A stretch of 64,000 nucleotides of DNA from Mesoflavibacter profundi (GTDB lineage: Bacteria > Bacteroidota > Bacteroidia > Flavobacteriales > Flavobacteriaceae). The notes under the pieces were generated by a model. The model searched no databases, had not been told where the DNA came from, and saw only the letters and a list, made by a program, of their open reading frames with translations. Shown piece after piece: positions 47,446-58,305 of the stretch. The translations under genes and the position numbers were made by a program. Positions within the stretch are counted from its first letter, which is position 1. Each line of letters opens with the position of its first letter. The stretch spans positions 1,952,800 to 2,016,799 of the forward strand of contig NZ_CP061703.1 in the NCBI RefSeq assembly GCF_014764305.1, read 5' to 3'.

Positions 47446-47611
47446 TAAATTGATGTGTTTTAAGCGATTTAAGCAATGTTGTAAAATTTCATTTAAAAAC
47501 ACATCTTAAAAATTCGAAAAATAACGTTTAAGCTACTTTTTAATCGTTTTAAGAGGTTTTTATTGTTTTTAACAAATGTTGATAATTTTTCTTTAGTAGG
47601 CTTAAAAAAGC

Positions 47612-47641
47612 TTGAAAAAGCCTTAATATTTCGTATATTTG
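47612..47641 (+). promoter_or_regulatory. gyrB promoter with embedded palindrome
   Basis: TTG at 47612-47614, 19-nt spacer, TATATTTG at 47634-47641: a full match to the Bacteroidota consensus. Start site near 47646 and a leader of about 104 nt. The inverted repeat AGGCTT (47598-47603) / AAGCCT (47618-47623), with AAGCTT in the middle, straddles the -33 box and could be an operator or a supercoiling-sensitive element. Confidence 0.75.
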
Positions 47642-47656
47642 TTTGTACTCATAATG

Positions 47657-47677
47657 GGCGCACAAGCGTCTTTTTTT
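47657..47677 (+). promoter_or_regulatory. Terminator-like hairpin in the gyrB leader
   Basis: GGCGC, loop ACAA, GCGTC (one G.U pair), then seven T's. It lies about 11 nt after the predicted start site and 72 nt before the gyrB ATG. The stem is only 5 bp, so termination would be weak; it could act as an attenuator. Confidence 0.4.
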
Positions 47678-47737
47678 ATGTGTATATGTTAGTTGCGATA
47701 GACTAACAATCTATTTTTAACTTAGGAGTAAAATTAA

Positions 47738-49684
<1,947 letters not shown>

Positions 49685-49708
49685 GTCTAGCTAGCAAAAA
49701 CTAAAAAT

Positions 49709-49743
49709 AAAACACCTGTAACACACCAATACAGGTGTTTTTT
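49709..49743 (+). terminator. Terminator after gyrB
   Basis: 12-bp stem AAAACACCTGTA / TACAGGTGTTTT (49709-49720 and 49730-49741), 9-nt loop, T-run. Confidence 0.92.
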
Positions 49744-49764
49744 CGTTAATAATAAAAATTATAT

Positions 49765-50778
49765 ATGATGAAAAAAATAACTCAATTGCTAATTGTATTG
49801 TTTGTAACAACAACAATTGCACAAGACGATTTAAACGATCTGTTAGCAGCAGGAATAGAAGACGCTAAACGATTTTCTACAAGCTACTTGCTACCAGCGA
49901 CAGATGGATTAGCTTATGGAATAAATAATGGATGGGCAAATAATGCAAAGTCACCAAAAAAATATGGTGTAGAGTTGTCTATTATAGGAAATGCAGGATT
50001 TATTAAAGACGAAAAAAAATCGTTTGTTTTAAATGTAAACGATTATGAAAATATTAGGTTTCAAGATAATAGTCCTTCAAAAGTGGTGGCAACTGCATTA
50101 GGACATAACGATCCAGATGTTACAGTAATTGTAACGTATGACGATCCAATTTTTGGAAATCAAGAAGTAGAGTTAACTTTACCAACAGGTATTGGAGCAG
50201 CAAACGTAAATTTACTACCAACAGCATATTTACAAGGAAGTTTTTCAGTATTTAAAGGTACGCAAATAAAAGGAAGGTTTTTCCCAAAAGTAGAAACCGA
50301 AGATGCTAAAATTGGACTATACGGTTTAGGTATTCAGCAAGAATTTACATCGTGGTTACCAGCAGATAAAGTTTTTCCAGTAGCAATTTCAGGATTAATA
50401 GCTTACACCCATTTAGACGGAAGTTATGATTTTACATCAACCAATGTCGTAGATGGAGAAAATCAACAAGTTCAAACAAATGTAAATTCTATGTTATATC
50501 AATTAATTGTTGGTACAAAACTTAAGGTTATTAATTTTTACGGTTCTGTTGGTTATATAGATGCAAAAACAACAACCGATTTATTAGGGACTTATGTTGT
50601 GTCTAATGATGTGCTTTTTTCAGAAGAAATTGTAGATCCATTTTCTATAGAAAGTACAACACAAGGTGTAATTATAACATTAGGAGCAAATTTAAAATTA
50701 GGTTTTTTTGGGCTTAATGCGTCTTATGCAATTGCAGAATTTGATAGCGCAACATTAGGAATTAATTTTAGCTTTTAG
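49765..50778 (+). CDS. DUF6588-type outer-membrane-like protein
   Basis: 337 residues. Signal peptide MMKKITQLLIVLFVTTTIAQ, then DDLNDLLAAGIEDAKRFSTS and LLPATDGLAYGINNGWANNA, the usual opening of DUF6588 proteins. The rest has many amphipathic strands (IKGRFFPKVE, IGLYGLGIQQEFTSW, LKVINFYGSVGYIDAKTT, VIITLGANLKLGFFGLNASY) ending in LGINFSF with a C-terminal Phe, consistent with an outer-membrane barrel. It follows the gyrB terminator by 21 bp; a promoter was not identified. Function unknown. Confidence 0.72.
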   Translation: MMKKITQLLIVLFVTTTIAQDDLNDLLAAGIEDAKRFSTSYLLPATDGLAYGINNGWANNAKSPKKYGVELSIIGNAGFIKDEKKSFVLNVNDYENIRFQDNSPSKVVATALGHNDPDVTVIVTYDDPIFGNQEVELTLPTGIGAANVNLLPTAYLQGSFSVFKGTQIKGRFFPKVETEDAKIGLYGLGIQQEFTSWLPADKVFPVAISGLIAYTHLDGSYDFTSTNVVDGENQQVQTNVNSMLYQLIVGTKLKVINFYGSVGYIDAKTTTDLLGTYVVSNDVLFSEEIVDPFSIESTTQGVIITLGANLKLGFFGLNASYAIAEFDSATLGINFSF

Positions 50779-50817
50779 AAACTCAACAAATTAGCATAAT
50801 TCTTCCGCTTAAATTGT

Positions 50818-50825
50818 TAAATTTG
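50818..50825 (+). promoter_or_regulatory. mdh promoter (-7 element)
   Basis: TAAATTTG matches TAnnTTTG; the -33 region offers only TTAG at a longer spacing. Predicted leader about 33 nt. Confidence 0.6.
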
Positions 50826-50862
50826 TAACACAAATTTTTTAACACAATATAAATTTATAAAT

Positions 50863-51789
50863 ATGAAAGTAACAGTAGTTGGTGCAGGAGCAGTAGGTGC
50901 AAGTTGTGCAGAGTATATTGCTATTAAAAACTTCGCTTCTGAAGTGGTCTTATTAGACATCAAAGAAGGATTTGCAGAAGGTAAAGCAATGGATTTAATG
51001 CAAACAGCATCTTTAAATGGTTTTGATACCAAAATTACAGGTGTAACAAACGATTATTCTAAAACAGCAGATAGTGATATTTGTGTAATTACTTCTGGTA
51101 TACCTCGTAAACCAGGAATGACTCGTGAAGAGTTAATAGGTATAAACGCTGGTATTGTAAAATCTGTATCGTCTAGCTTAATAGAGCATTCTCCAAACAC
51201 TATTATTATTGTTGTTAGTAACCCAATGGATACTATGACATATTTAGTGCACAAAACTACAGATTTACCTAAAAACCGTATTATAGGAATGGGTGGAGCA
51301 TTAGACTCTGCACGTTTCAAGTATAGATTAGCAGAAGCTTTAGAATGCCCAATTAGTGACGTAGACGGAATGGTAATTGGTGGACATTCTGATAAAGGTA
51401 TGGTACCATTAACAGCTCATGCTACTCGTAATAGTGTAAAAGTTTCAGAATTTATTTCAGAAGAAAGGTTAAATCAAGTAAAAGAAGATACCAAAGTAGG
51501 TGGAGCAACATTAACTAAATTATTAGGTACATCTGCATGGTATGCGCCAGGAGCAGCTGTTTCTGGATTAGTTCAAGCAATTGCTTGTGACCAGAAAAAA
51601 ATGTTCCCTTGTTCTGCTTTATTAGAAGGAGAATTTGGATTAAACGATTTATGTATTGGTGTTCCTGTAATTTTAGGACGTAACGGTATAGAAAAAATCG
51701 TAGAAATAGAATTAAGTGATGCAGAACAAGCACATATGAAAGAAAGTGCAGAAGGTGTATCAAAAACTAATGGATTATTAGAGCTGTAA
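50863..51789 (+). CDS. mdh: Malate dehydrogenase
   Basis: 308 residues, the LDH-like tetrameric class. Oxidises malate to oxaloacetate in the TCA cycle, feeding citrate synthase. NAD-binding GAGAVG at 7-12 with acidic Asp32 (NAD preference), substrate Arg82 and Arg88 in GIPRKPGMTREEL, catalytic Asp148 in GGALDSARFKYRLAEAL and catalytic His175 in IGGHSDKGMVPL. Ended by its own terminator. Confidence 0.97.
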   Translation: MKVTVVGAGAVGASCAEYIAIKNFASEVVLLDIKEGFAEGKAMDLMQTASLNGFDTKITGVTNDYSKTADSDICVITSGIPRKPGMTREELIGINAGIVKSVSSSLIEHSPNTIIIVVSNPMDTMTYLVHKTTDLPKNRIIGMGGALDSARFKYRLAEALECPISDVDGMVIGGHSDKGMVPLTAHATRNSVKVSEFISEERLNQVKEDTKVGGATLTKLLGTSAWYAPGAAVSGLVQAIACDQKKMFPCSALLEGEFGLNDLCIGVPVILGRNGIEKIVEIELSDAEQAHMKESAEGVSKTNGLLEL

Positions 51790-51812
51790 GCTTTTATATG
51801 AAATAGGAAATT

Positions 51813-51844
51813 AAAAGCCTCATTTTAATAATGAGGCTTTTTTT
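51813..51844 (+). terminator. Terminator after mdh
   Basis: 12-bp stem AAAAGCCTCATT / AATGAGGCTTTT (51813-51824 and 51830-51841), 5-nt loop, T-run. Confidence 0.93.
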
Positions 51845-51912
51845 ATTCAAAAAGAATTAGTTTGTTATAAAATCCTTACATTTCAGAATTAATAATTTAA
51901 ACGGAAAAAATC

Positions 51913-52560
51913 ATGAAAAAACTATTACAAATAGCCTTTACTTTTGCGGTAACATTAAGTATTGCACAAGGAAAATTGACTGAAGGTGTTATAACATCAA
52001 AAATGACAATGAGTAGTGCAAATGAACAATTAAATGCACAATTACAAATGGTAGGCGACACGCAAATTTTAACTTACATAAAAGGTGCAAAGATGAGGTC
52101 TGAGACTTCTAATCCAATGACAGGAGAAACAATTTCGATAACAGATAGAGATGAAAATAAAGTCTTAACTTTACAAAACATACCTATGTATGGTAAGACG
52201 TATTCTATTTCAGAATTTGTAAAAGACGATATAGATACAGAAGGAATTGACATAAAAAAAACAGAAAACGCTAAAGAGATATTAGGTTATACTTGTGATG
52301 AGTATGATATAATCATGACTCAAGATGGTGTTGATATGACGGTAAAAGTTTTTGCAACTACGCAAATAGAAGCGGTAAGTAAACAAACCGCAACATTTGG
52401 AGGTAAGTTTGAAGGTTTTCCTATGCATATGGTTTTTGATGTAAAACAACAAGGTATGGATATGGTAATGACATATGAAGTCACAGATGTTTCTAAAGAT
52501 ACTGTTCCAGATGATAAATTTGATATGACAGTTCCTGAAGGTTATATTGAAAAACAATAA
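51913..52560 (+). CDS. DUF4412-type exported protein
   Basis: 215 residues. Signal peptide MKKLLQIAFTFAVTLSIAQG; then ITSKMTMSSANEQLNAQL, GDTQILTYIKGAKMRSETSN, KVLTLQNIPMYGKTY and EILGYTCDEYDI, a pattern seen in DUF4412 proteins that fold as a twisted beta sheet related to outer-membrane-lipoprotein carriers (LolA-like). Met-rich (TMKM, MHMVF, DMVMTYEV). Likely periplasmic. No lipobox. Function unknown. Confidence 0.75.
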   Translation: MKKLLQIAFTFAVTLSIAQGKLTEGVITSKMTMSSANEQLNAQLQMVGDTQILTYIKGAKMRSETSNPMTGETISITDRDENKVLTLQNIPMYGKTYSISEFVKDDIDTEGIDIKKTENAKEILGYTCDEYDIIMTQDGVDMTVKVFATTQIEAVSKQTATFGGKFEGFPMHMVFDVKQQGMDMVMTYEVTDVSKDTVPDDKFDMTVPEGYIEKQ

Positions 52561-52581
52561 TTAAAAAACAATAAACAAAAG

Positions 52582-52608
52582 AAAAGCAGCAAAATAGCTG
52601 CTTTTTTT
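52582..52608 (+). terminator. Terminator after the DUF4412 gene
   Basis: Stem AAAAGCAGC / GCTGCTTTT (52582-52590 and 52597-52605), loop AAAATA, T-run. Confidence 0.88.
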
Positions 52609-52652
52609 TATGATTAAATTTAAGTAAAATAGACTTTAAGTAATTTAATTTT

Positions 52653-52660
52653 TATATTTG
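52653..52660 (+). promoter_or_regulatory. Promoter (-7 element) with start codon 5 nt downstream
   Basis: TATATTTG followed by GCAGC and the ATG at 52666. As for queE, the predicted transcription start coincides with, or lies within a few nt of, the start codon, so the mRNA may be leaderless. Confidence 0.6.
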
Positions 52661-52665
52661 GCAGC

Positions 52666-53268
52666 ATGAAAACAAAATGGTACTTAAGTGCTTTAATTGT
52701 TGTGTTTGCTCTTATTGGTCTAACACAAAATAATACCTCTTTACCCAATCAAGAGGTTAATGTGCATTTTAATACCCAAAACGTTACAGTAAATCAATCT
52801 AAAACAGCAATCGCACTAATTAAAGAACAATTAGAAGTTTTAGGTGTAAAAAATATACAAGTAACACAAAGTCCCAATCAGCAACTTAAGATTAAATATT
52901 ATAGCTCTAAACATGTGGTTTTAGTTAAACAAAAACTACAAAATGTAATAGAGTTTCAGTTAAATCTAGTATTAAATAACCAAGACCATCACAATAATCA
53001 AGAGACATCAAATATAAATTTAGATGTTGTCGAAATTAGCCCATTAAACACAAATTCCTCAAATTCGGCAGGTAAAAGTATTTTAGTCGTTAAGCAGGAT
53101 TTAGATAGATCTACAACAACAAATATACCTGTAGGTTATTTTAACAATGTTATTTGTATTAGCAATAGTTTAATTGCTAAAAAAGTAAAAATCACAAGTA
53201 CATCTTCACTTGTTGTAAAAGAAAATAGTTACGCAATTCCAGAAGTTAGAGCAGGACCTTTAAGCTAA
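52666..53268 (+). CDS. Exported or membrane-anchored protein of unknown function
   Basis: 200 residues. Hydrophobic N-terminus (MKTKWYLSALIVVFALIGLT) acting as signal or anchor. A middle part (about 35-100) looks like a small alpha/beta domain (VNVHFNTQNVTVNQSKTAIA, LIKEQLEVLGVKNIQVTQS), followed by an Asn/Ser/His-rich linker and a C-terminal strand region ending EVRAGPLS. No family recognised. It precedes secDF by 130 bp and has its own promoter match. Confidence 0.6.
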   Translation: MKTKWYLSALIVVFALIGLTQNNTSLPNQEVNVHFNTQNVTVNQSKTAIALIKEQLEVLGVKNIQVTQSPNQQLKIKYYSSKHVVLVKQKLQNVIEFQLNLVLNNQDHHNNQETSNINLDVVEISPLNTNSSNSAGKSILVVKQDLDRSTTTNIPVGYFNNVICISNSLIAKKVKITSTSSLVVKENSYAIPEVRAGPLS

Positions 53269-53333
53269 CATAAGTAACTACGCAATGTGTTAATAAACAC
53301 GTTAAAAACAACATAATCAAACTTAAAACATAA

Positions 53334-53365
53334 TTGTCAATTCGTGGGTAAAAAACGTATATTTG
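53334..53365 (+). promoter_or_regulatory. secDF promoter
   Basis: TTG at 53334-53336, 21-nt spacer, TATATTTG at 53358-53365 followed by CCCG: a good match to the Bacteroidota consensus. Leader about 29 nt. Confidence 0.7.
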
Positions 53366-53398
53366 CCCGATTTATAATTGACCAAAATTTAAACAATA

Positions 53399-56300
53399 AT
53401 GCAAAACAAAGGATTAGTAAGACTATTTGCAGTTTTATTTGGATTGGTAAGTATTTACCAATTGTCTTTCACATTTAAAAATAATGCGATAGAAAGTGAA
53501 GCTAAGCAAGTAGCAGAAAGTAAAGTAGATGCTTCTGCAAAAGATCGTAATGATAAAGTAAACGAGATTGAAGCAAGTTACTTAGACTCTTTAGCAACAT
53601 CTAAAGAAAAAGTATTTTTAGGAAACACTTACAGTGAAGTAAAAGAAAACTCTATGAAGTTAGGTCTTGACCTAAAAGGAGGATTAGAGGCTATTTTACA
53701 AATTTCTGTAAAAGATATCTTAATAGGACTAGCAGACGATAGTAAAGATCCAACATTTAGAAAAGCGTTAGACGATGCAGATCAATTACAAAAAGATAGT
53801 CAAAACACATATTTAGAAGACTTTTTTGTTGCTTTTGATGCTATAAAAGGAGACAAGAAGTTAGCGTCTCCAGATATTTTTGCTACGCGTTCTTTAGTAG
53901 GAGAAATAGATTTAAATATGTCTGATGATGATACTAAAAGAGTATTAGAAACAAAGATAGACGAGTCTGTAGTTTCTGCTTTTGAAGTATTACGTAAGCG
54001 TATTGACGAGTTTGGTGTAACGTCTCCAAACATTCAAAGATTAGGAAACTCTGGTCGTGTATTATTAGAACTACCAGGTGTAAAAGATGTAGAAAGAGCT
54101 ACAGACTTAATCACTAAAACTGCACAATTAGAGTTTTGGTACGGATCAAGAGGCGAGTTATTTAGTTCGTTTTTAGTAGAAGCTAACAATGTTTTAAAAG
54201 AAAAATTAGGTGCTACAGATCAAACTTCAGAAGAAGCTTCAACAGAAGAAGAAATGTCTGATGAAGAAAAAGCAATTGCAGAATTAACAGGAGAGCAAGA
54301 CGAAACTGTTACAGAAGTAAATCCATTATTAGATTTATTTGTTGGACCAGGATTTGGAGCAACTTTAGCACAAGTAAAAGTAGAAGATAAAGAGCTTTTA
54401 GCAAGTTATCTTGAAATGCCAGAAGTAAGAGCAAAATTACCAGCAGAATTAAGATATACTAAATTCGTATTTGGTAAAGTAGAAGAAGGTAACGAGTTAG
54501 TAGATCTTTATGTATTACAAGGTAATAGAGACAATAAGCCACCATTAAATGGATCTGTAGTAACAGATGCAAGACAATCTTACAACCAAGCAAACAAAGT
54601 AGTTGTAAGTATGCAAATGGATAGTAAAGGTGCTAAAACTTGGGAAGAAATGACAGGTGAAGCATACAAAACTCAAGGTCAAATTGCAGTTGTATTAGAT
54701 AACACTGTATATTCTGCACCAACAGCATCAAACGGTGCAATTGCTGGAGGAAGCACAGAGATTTCTGGAAACTTTAAATTAAGTGAAGCTAAAGATTTAG
54801 CAAACATTTTACGTGCAGGTAAATTACCAGCAAGAGCAGATATCATTCAAAGTAGTGTAGTAGGACCATCTTTAGGACAAGAAGCAATAGATAGCGGTAC
54901 AATGTCTTTTGGTATTGCATTAGTGTTAGTATTATTATGGATGGTGTTTTACTATGGTAAAGCAGGTATATTCTCAGATATCGCAATGTTATTCAATATC
55001 TTATTAATCTTCGGAATTTTATCTGGTATTGGTGCAGTATTAACGTTACCTGGTATTGCAGGTATTGTATTAACAATTGGTATGTCGGTAGATGCTAACG
55101 TACTTATTTTTGAGCGTATTAGAGAAGAATTAGGTAAAGGTAAAGATCAAAAATCTGCAATTAACGACGGATTTAGCAACGCTTTATCTTCAATTTTAGA
55201 TGCAAACATAACAACAGGTTTAACAGCATTAATCTTATTCGTATTTGGTACAGGACCAATTAAAGGTTTTGCAACTACATTATTAATAGGTATTGGTACA
55301 TCTTTATTTACAGCAATTTTTATTACTAGATTATTAATTGACTGGTATGTTAATAAAGGAGGAAAATTAGACTTCTCTACAGGAATTACTAAAAACTTAT
55401 TTAGAAATATTAATATAGAATTCCTTAAAAAACGTAAAGTTGCTTATGCAATTTCAGGAGTATTATTAGTATTAAGTTTAGGATCTTTATTTACAAACGG
55501 ATTAGATCAAGGTATTGATTTTGTTGGAGGACGTACTACACAAGTTCGTTTTGCAGAGCCAATAAGCGCTGTTGAGGTAGAAGAAATTTTAGCTTCACCA
55601 GAAGTGTTTGGTAGTGCAACAGTAAAAACTGTAGGAGATCAAAACAACTTAAAGATTTCAACTAAATATAAAATCAACGAAACAGCTAACGAAGTAGACG
55701 AAGAAGTAAGAACAAAACTTTACGGTGCGTTACAACCTTACTTAAATGGTCAATCTTTCGAAGAATTTAAAGACCTTTCTAAAGCAGATAAGCAAGTAGG
55801 AATTATGGACCAATATAAAGTAAGTCCATCAATTGCAGACGATATCAAACAAGCCTCTTTCTGGGCAGTATTAGGATCTTTAGTAGTTGTATTCTTATAT
55901 ATCTTATTCCGTTTTAAAAGATGGCAATTCTCTCTTGGTGCAGTAGCAGCAGTATTCCATGATGTTATAATTGTATTAGGTGTATTCTCATTAACATACA
56001 AGTTTATGCCATTCTCAATGGAAATTGATCAAGCGTTTATAGCAGCAATACTAACAGTAATTGGATACTCGTTAAACGATACCGTAGTAGTGTTTGACCG
56101 TATTCGTGAGTTCTTTAATGAATACACAAACTGGCCATTCACAGAAGTTATAGACAAGTCTTTAAGTAGTACATTAAGCCGTACATTAAATACATCTTTA
56201 ACTACATTAGTAGTATTATTAGCGATCTTTATTTTTGGTGGCGAATCAATTAGAGGATTCATGTTTGCCTTAATCGTAGGTGTAATTGTAGGTACATATT

Positions 56301-56410
56301 CATCATTATTTATCGCAACACCAATTATGTACGATACTGCTAAAAAAGGAGACGCAGCACAATCTTTAAAAAAGAAAGAAGAAGTAATTGACGAGACTGT
56401 TGTAAAATAG
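53399..56410 (+). CDS. secDF: Protein translocase accessory fusion SecDF
   Basis: 1003 residues: SecD and SecF joined in one chain with about twelve membrane helices. Uses the proton gradient to pull exported proteins out of SecYEG. SecD part (1 to about 665): KLGLDLKGGLEAILQISVKD, VVGPSLGQEAIDSGTMSFGI, VLTIGMSVDANVLIFERIRE. SecF part: GIDFVGGRTTQVRF, VIGYSLNDTVVVFDRIREFF, TLNTSLTTLVVLLAIF. An acidic insert near 278-305 (SEEASTEEEMSDEEKAIAEL) interrupts the periplasmic region of SecD. Fusion is normal for Bacteroidota. Confidence 0.97.
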   Translation: MQNKGLVRLFAVLFGLVSIYQLSFTFKNNAIESEAKQVAESKVDASAKDRNDKVNEIEASYLDSLATSKEKVFLGNTYSEVKENSMKLGLDLKGGLEAILQISVKDILIGLADDSKDPTFRKALDDADQLQKDSQNTYLEDFFVAFDAIKGDKKLASPDIFATRSLVGEIDLNMSDDDTKRVLETKIDESVVSAFEVLRKRIDEFGVTSPNIQRLGNSGRVLLELPGVKDVERATDLITKTAQLEFWYGSRGELFSSFLVEANNVLKEKLGATDQTSEEASTEEEMSDEEKAIAELTGEQDETVTEVNPLLDLFVGPGFGATLAQVKVEDKELLASYLEMPEVRAKLPAELRYTKFVFGKVEEGNELVDLYVLQGNRDNKPPLNGSVVTDARQSYNQANKVVVSMQMDSKGAKTWEEMTGEAYKTQGQIAVVLDNTVYSAPTASNGAIAGGSTEISGNFKLSEAKDLANILRAGKLPARADIIQSSVVGPSLGQEAIDSGTMSFGIALVLVLLWMVFYYGKAGIFSDIAMLFNILLIFGILSGIGAVLTLPGIAGIVLTIGMSVDANVLIFERIREELGKGKDQKSAINDGFSNALSSILDANITTGLTALILFVFGTGPIKGFATTLLIGIGTSLFTAIFITRLLIDWYVNKGGKLDFSTGITKNLFRNINIEFLKKRKVAYAISGVLLVLSLGSLFTNGLDQGIDFVGGRTTQVRFAEPISAVEVEEILASPEVFGSATVKTVGDQNNLKISTKYKINETANEVDEEVRTKLYGALQPYLNGQSFEEFKDLSKADKQVGIMDQYKVSPSIADDIKQASFWAVLGSLVVVFLYILFRFKRWQFSLGAVAAVFHDVIIVLGVFSLTYKFMPFSMEIDQAFIAAILTVIGYSLNDTVVVFDRIREFFNEYTNWPFTEVIDKSLSSTLSRTLNTSLTTLVVLLAIFIFGGESIRGFMFALIVGVIVGTYSSLFIATPIMYDTAKKGDAAQSLKKKEEVIDETVVK

Positions 56411-56430
56411 TCCTTCAAACTCCAAATAAT

Positions 56431-56467
56431 AAAAAAGCCTTTTTGCATTAGTAAAAAGGCTTTTTTT
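56431..56467 (+). terminator. Terminator after secDF
   Basis: 14-bp stem AAAAAAGCCTTTTT / AAAAAGGCTTTTTT (56431-56444 and 56453-56466) around an 8-nt loop, T-run at the end. Confidence 0.93.
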
Positions 56468-56480
56468 ATGTAATTATTTT

Positions 56481-56576
56481 GGGCGTTACCCATTTTTGCT
56501 TTTAGGGCAAAAGTGCGTCGGGCTTTCGCTAGTCGCAATCAAAGATGTGCTCCAACAATAGCTCAATCCCTAACGC
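56481..56576. repeat. Flavobacterial intergenic repeat element (GGGCGTT...CCCTAACGC)
   Basis: A roughly 96-bp GC-richer element in AT-rich intergenic DNA, between the secDF terminator and lgt. Ends: GCGTTA (56483-56488) and TAACGC (56571-56576), inverted. Inside are TTTTGC/GCAAAA (56494-56499, 56507-56512) flanking a 7-nt loop and GTCGGGCTTTCGC (56517-56529). From memory, elements with GGGCGTT, GTCGGGCTTTC and a CAATCCCTAACGC end recur between genes of many Flavobacteriaceae; a search would be needed to confirm. No coding capacity; not a complete transposon. Confidence 0.6.
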
Positions 56577-56699
56577 ATAAGCCAACATAATTTTAAGCCT
56601 AATAATTATAAATTTAAAATCAATTAATTAATAAACCTGCGTTAATTCTATTTATAACTAAAGCATAAATACTATATTTACAATCGTAAAAAAAATAAC

Positions 56700-57626
56700 A
56701 TGTACGCATTAAAATTTGACTGGAATCCAATAACAGGAATAGATATAGCAGGAAACTTCAAAATTCATTTTTATAGCTTAATGTGGATTATAGCTTTTGT
56801 TTTAGGACATAAAATAATGAGCTATATTTTTAAGCGCGAAAAAATCAAACTAGAATATCTTGATCCGCTATTTATATATACAGTATTAGCAACCATGTTA
56901 GGCGCAAGATTAGGTCATGTTATTTTTTACCAACCAGAATTGTTTGGTCAAGATTTTTTAAGTGTCTTTTTACCATTTAGAACAAAACCAGAATTTGAAT
57001 TTACAGGATTTCAAGGACTAGCAAGTCATGGTGCTGCAATAGGTATTATAGTAGGAATGTATTTATACCGAAAAAAATATAATTACAAATCGCTAATGTG
57101 GATTTTAGACCGTATTGTAATTCCTGTAGCATCTGGAGCTGTCTTTATTAGAATAGGAAACTTTATAAACTCTGAAATAATAGGTAAAGTCACAGATTCT
57201 AGTTTAGGAGTTAGATTTGTACAAGATTATTATCACAAGTCCGATATAGTAAAACTTACAGGAATTAAGGATGTAAAAAAAGCCTATGCAGCAGTTACCG
57301 ATAATCCAAAGTTTGCAAATTTATTAGAGGCAATACCTTATCGTCATGCAGCGCAATTATACGAGTCTTTTTGTTATGTATTTGTATTTTTAATTCTGCT
57401 GTATTTTTACTTAAAAACAAATAAAAGTGAGCAACGTGGTTTCCTTTTTGGGTTGTTTTTAGTGCTATTATGGACTGTACGATTTTTTGTAGAGTTTGTA
57501 AAAGAAGCACAAAATCCAGAACGTGCAGATTGGATGTTAAATACTGGACAATGGTTAAGTATTCCTTTTATTCTAATTGGACTGTATTTTATGTTCATGT
57601 ATAAACAAAAAACAGAAAAAGCATAA
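56700..57626 (+). CDS. lgt: Prolipoprotein diacylglyceryl transferase
   Basis: 308 residues with seven membrane segments. Transfers diacylglycerol from phosphatidylglycerol to the lipobox Cys, the first step in maturing the many lipoproteins in this window. Seen: GARLGHVIFYQPELF, ASHGAAIGIIVGMYLYRKKY (HG-type motif), the catalytic-region RIGNFINSEIIGKVTDSSLG and RHAAQLYESFCYVF. TATATTTA at 56673 is one base off a -7 box. Its stop is directly followed by the start of the DUF192 gene. Confidence 0.95.
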   Translation: MYALKFDWNPITGIDIAGNFKIHFYSLMWIIAFVLGHKIMSYIFKREKIKLEYLDPLFIYTVLATMLGARLGHVIFYQPELFGQDFLSVFLPFRTKPEFEFTGFQGLASHGAAIGIIVGMYLYRKKYNYKSLMWILDRIVIPVASGAVFIRIGNFINSEIIGKVTDSSLGVRFVQDYYHKSDIVKLTGIKDVKKAYAAVTDNPKFANLLEAIPYRHAAQLYESFCYVFVFLILLYFYLKTNKSEQRGFLFGLFLVLLWTVRFFVEFVKEAQNPERADWMLNTGQWLSIPFILIGLYFMFMYKQKTEKA

Positions 57627-58142
57627 ATGAAAAATGTATTTAGTCTTGTAGTTATATCTTTAGTGTTAGTACTTGTAACTTCTTGTAAAGAAGAAAAAGT
57701 AGTAACACCTGTTAAAGTAGATTTTAAAAAAGAAGGTGAGTTAACTTTGTTTAAAGGTACAACAGATACAATTATTAAAATATTTGATATAGAAATAGCA
57801 AAAACACCTTACGAAATCCAAACTGGATTGATGTATCGTGATGCTATGAAAGAAAATCAAGGAATGTTATTTGTGTTTCCAGATATAAGAGAGCGTAGTT
57901 TTTATATGAAAAACACTCGTTTTCCTTTAGATTTAATCTTTATAGATCACAATAAACGTATTGTTAGTTTTCAAGAAAATGCCAAGCCAATGGACGAATC
58001 TTCTTTACCGTCTAACGCAAAAGCACAATTTGTTTTAGAGCTTAATGCAGGAATGGCTCAAAAACTATTGCTAGAAGTTGGTGATAAAATGGATTACTAC
58101 GAGTATAGAATTGTAAAAGATACAATATCTATTAAAAAGTAA
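57627..58142 (+). CDS. DUF192-family lipoprotein
   Basis: 171 residues. Lipoprotein signal VLVLVTSC-KEEK (Cys20), then the DUF192 fold: IEIAKTPYEIQTGLMYRDAM, GMLFVFPDIRERSFYMKNTR and FPLDLIFIDHNKRIVSFQEN, NAKAQFVLELNAGMAQKLLL. Function of the family unknown. The start codon follows the lgt stop without a gap, so the two are translated from one message. A weak hairpin with AAAAGG/CCTTTT at about 58162-58191 may end this unit. Confidence 0.9.
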   Translation: MKNVFSLVVISLVLVLVTSCKEEKVVTPVKVDFKKEGELTLFKGTTDTIIKIFDIEIAKTPYEIQTGLMYRDAMKENQGMLFVFPDIRERSFYMKNTRFPLDLIFIDHNKRIVSFQENAKPMDESSLPSNAKAQFVLELNAGMAQKLLLEVGDKMDYYEYRIVKDTISIKK

Positions 58143-58207
58143 TTGATTAAAAAGAAATGTAAAAAGGCTGAAGTATTAAGTCAATCCTTTTAATTTATAT
58201 CTTGTTT

Positions 58208-58248
58208 TGTTATTCCGCACTTGATGAGGGAAATCCGATAGGATTTTC
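58208..58248. repeat. Partial palindromic repeat (TGTYATTCCGCACTTGATG type), left copy
   Basis: TGTTATTCCGCACTTGATGAGG at 58208-58229 differs at two positions from the start of the copy at 58829. It continues into a hairpin GGAAATCC / GGATTTTCC (58229-58245, one bulged T). It lies 58 bp beyond the 3' end of the orphan gene (58306-58809). Confidence 0.6.
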
Positions 58249-58305
58249 CGTTAAAAACCAATGTAAATTGTAATTAATTCCGTTTAGAAATACAGTCTCA
58301 ATGAG

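Noticed and set aside
56029-56538. Minus-strand ORF of 169 codons opposite the end of secDF
   Set aside because: It overlaps the conserved SecF coding region completely and its first codons come from the intergenic repeat. Composition reflects the complementary strand, no family resemblance.
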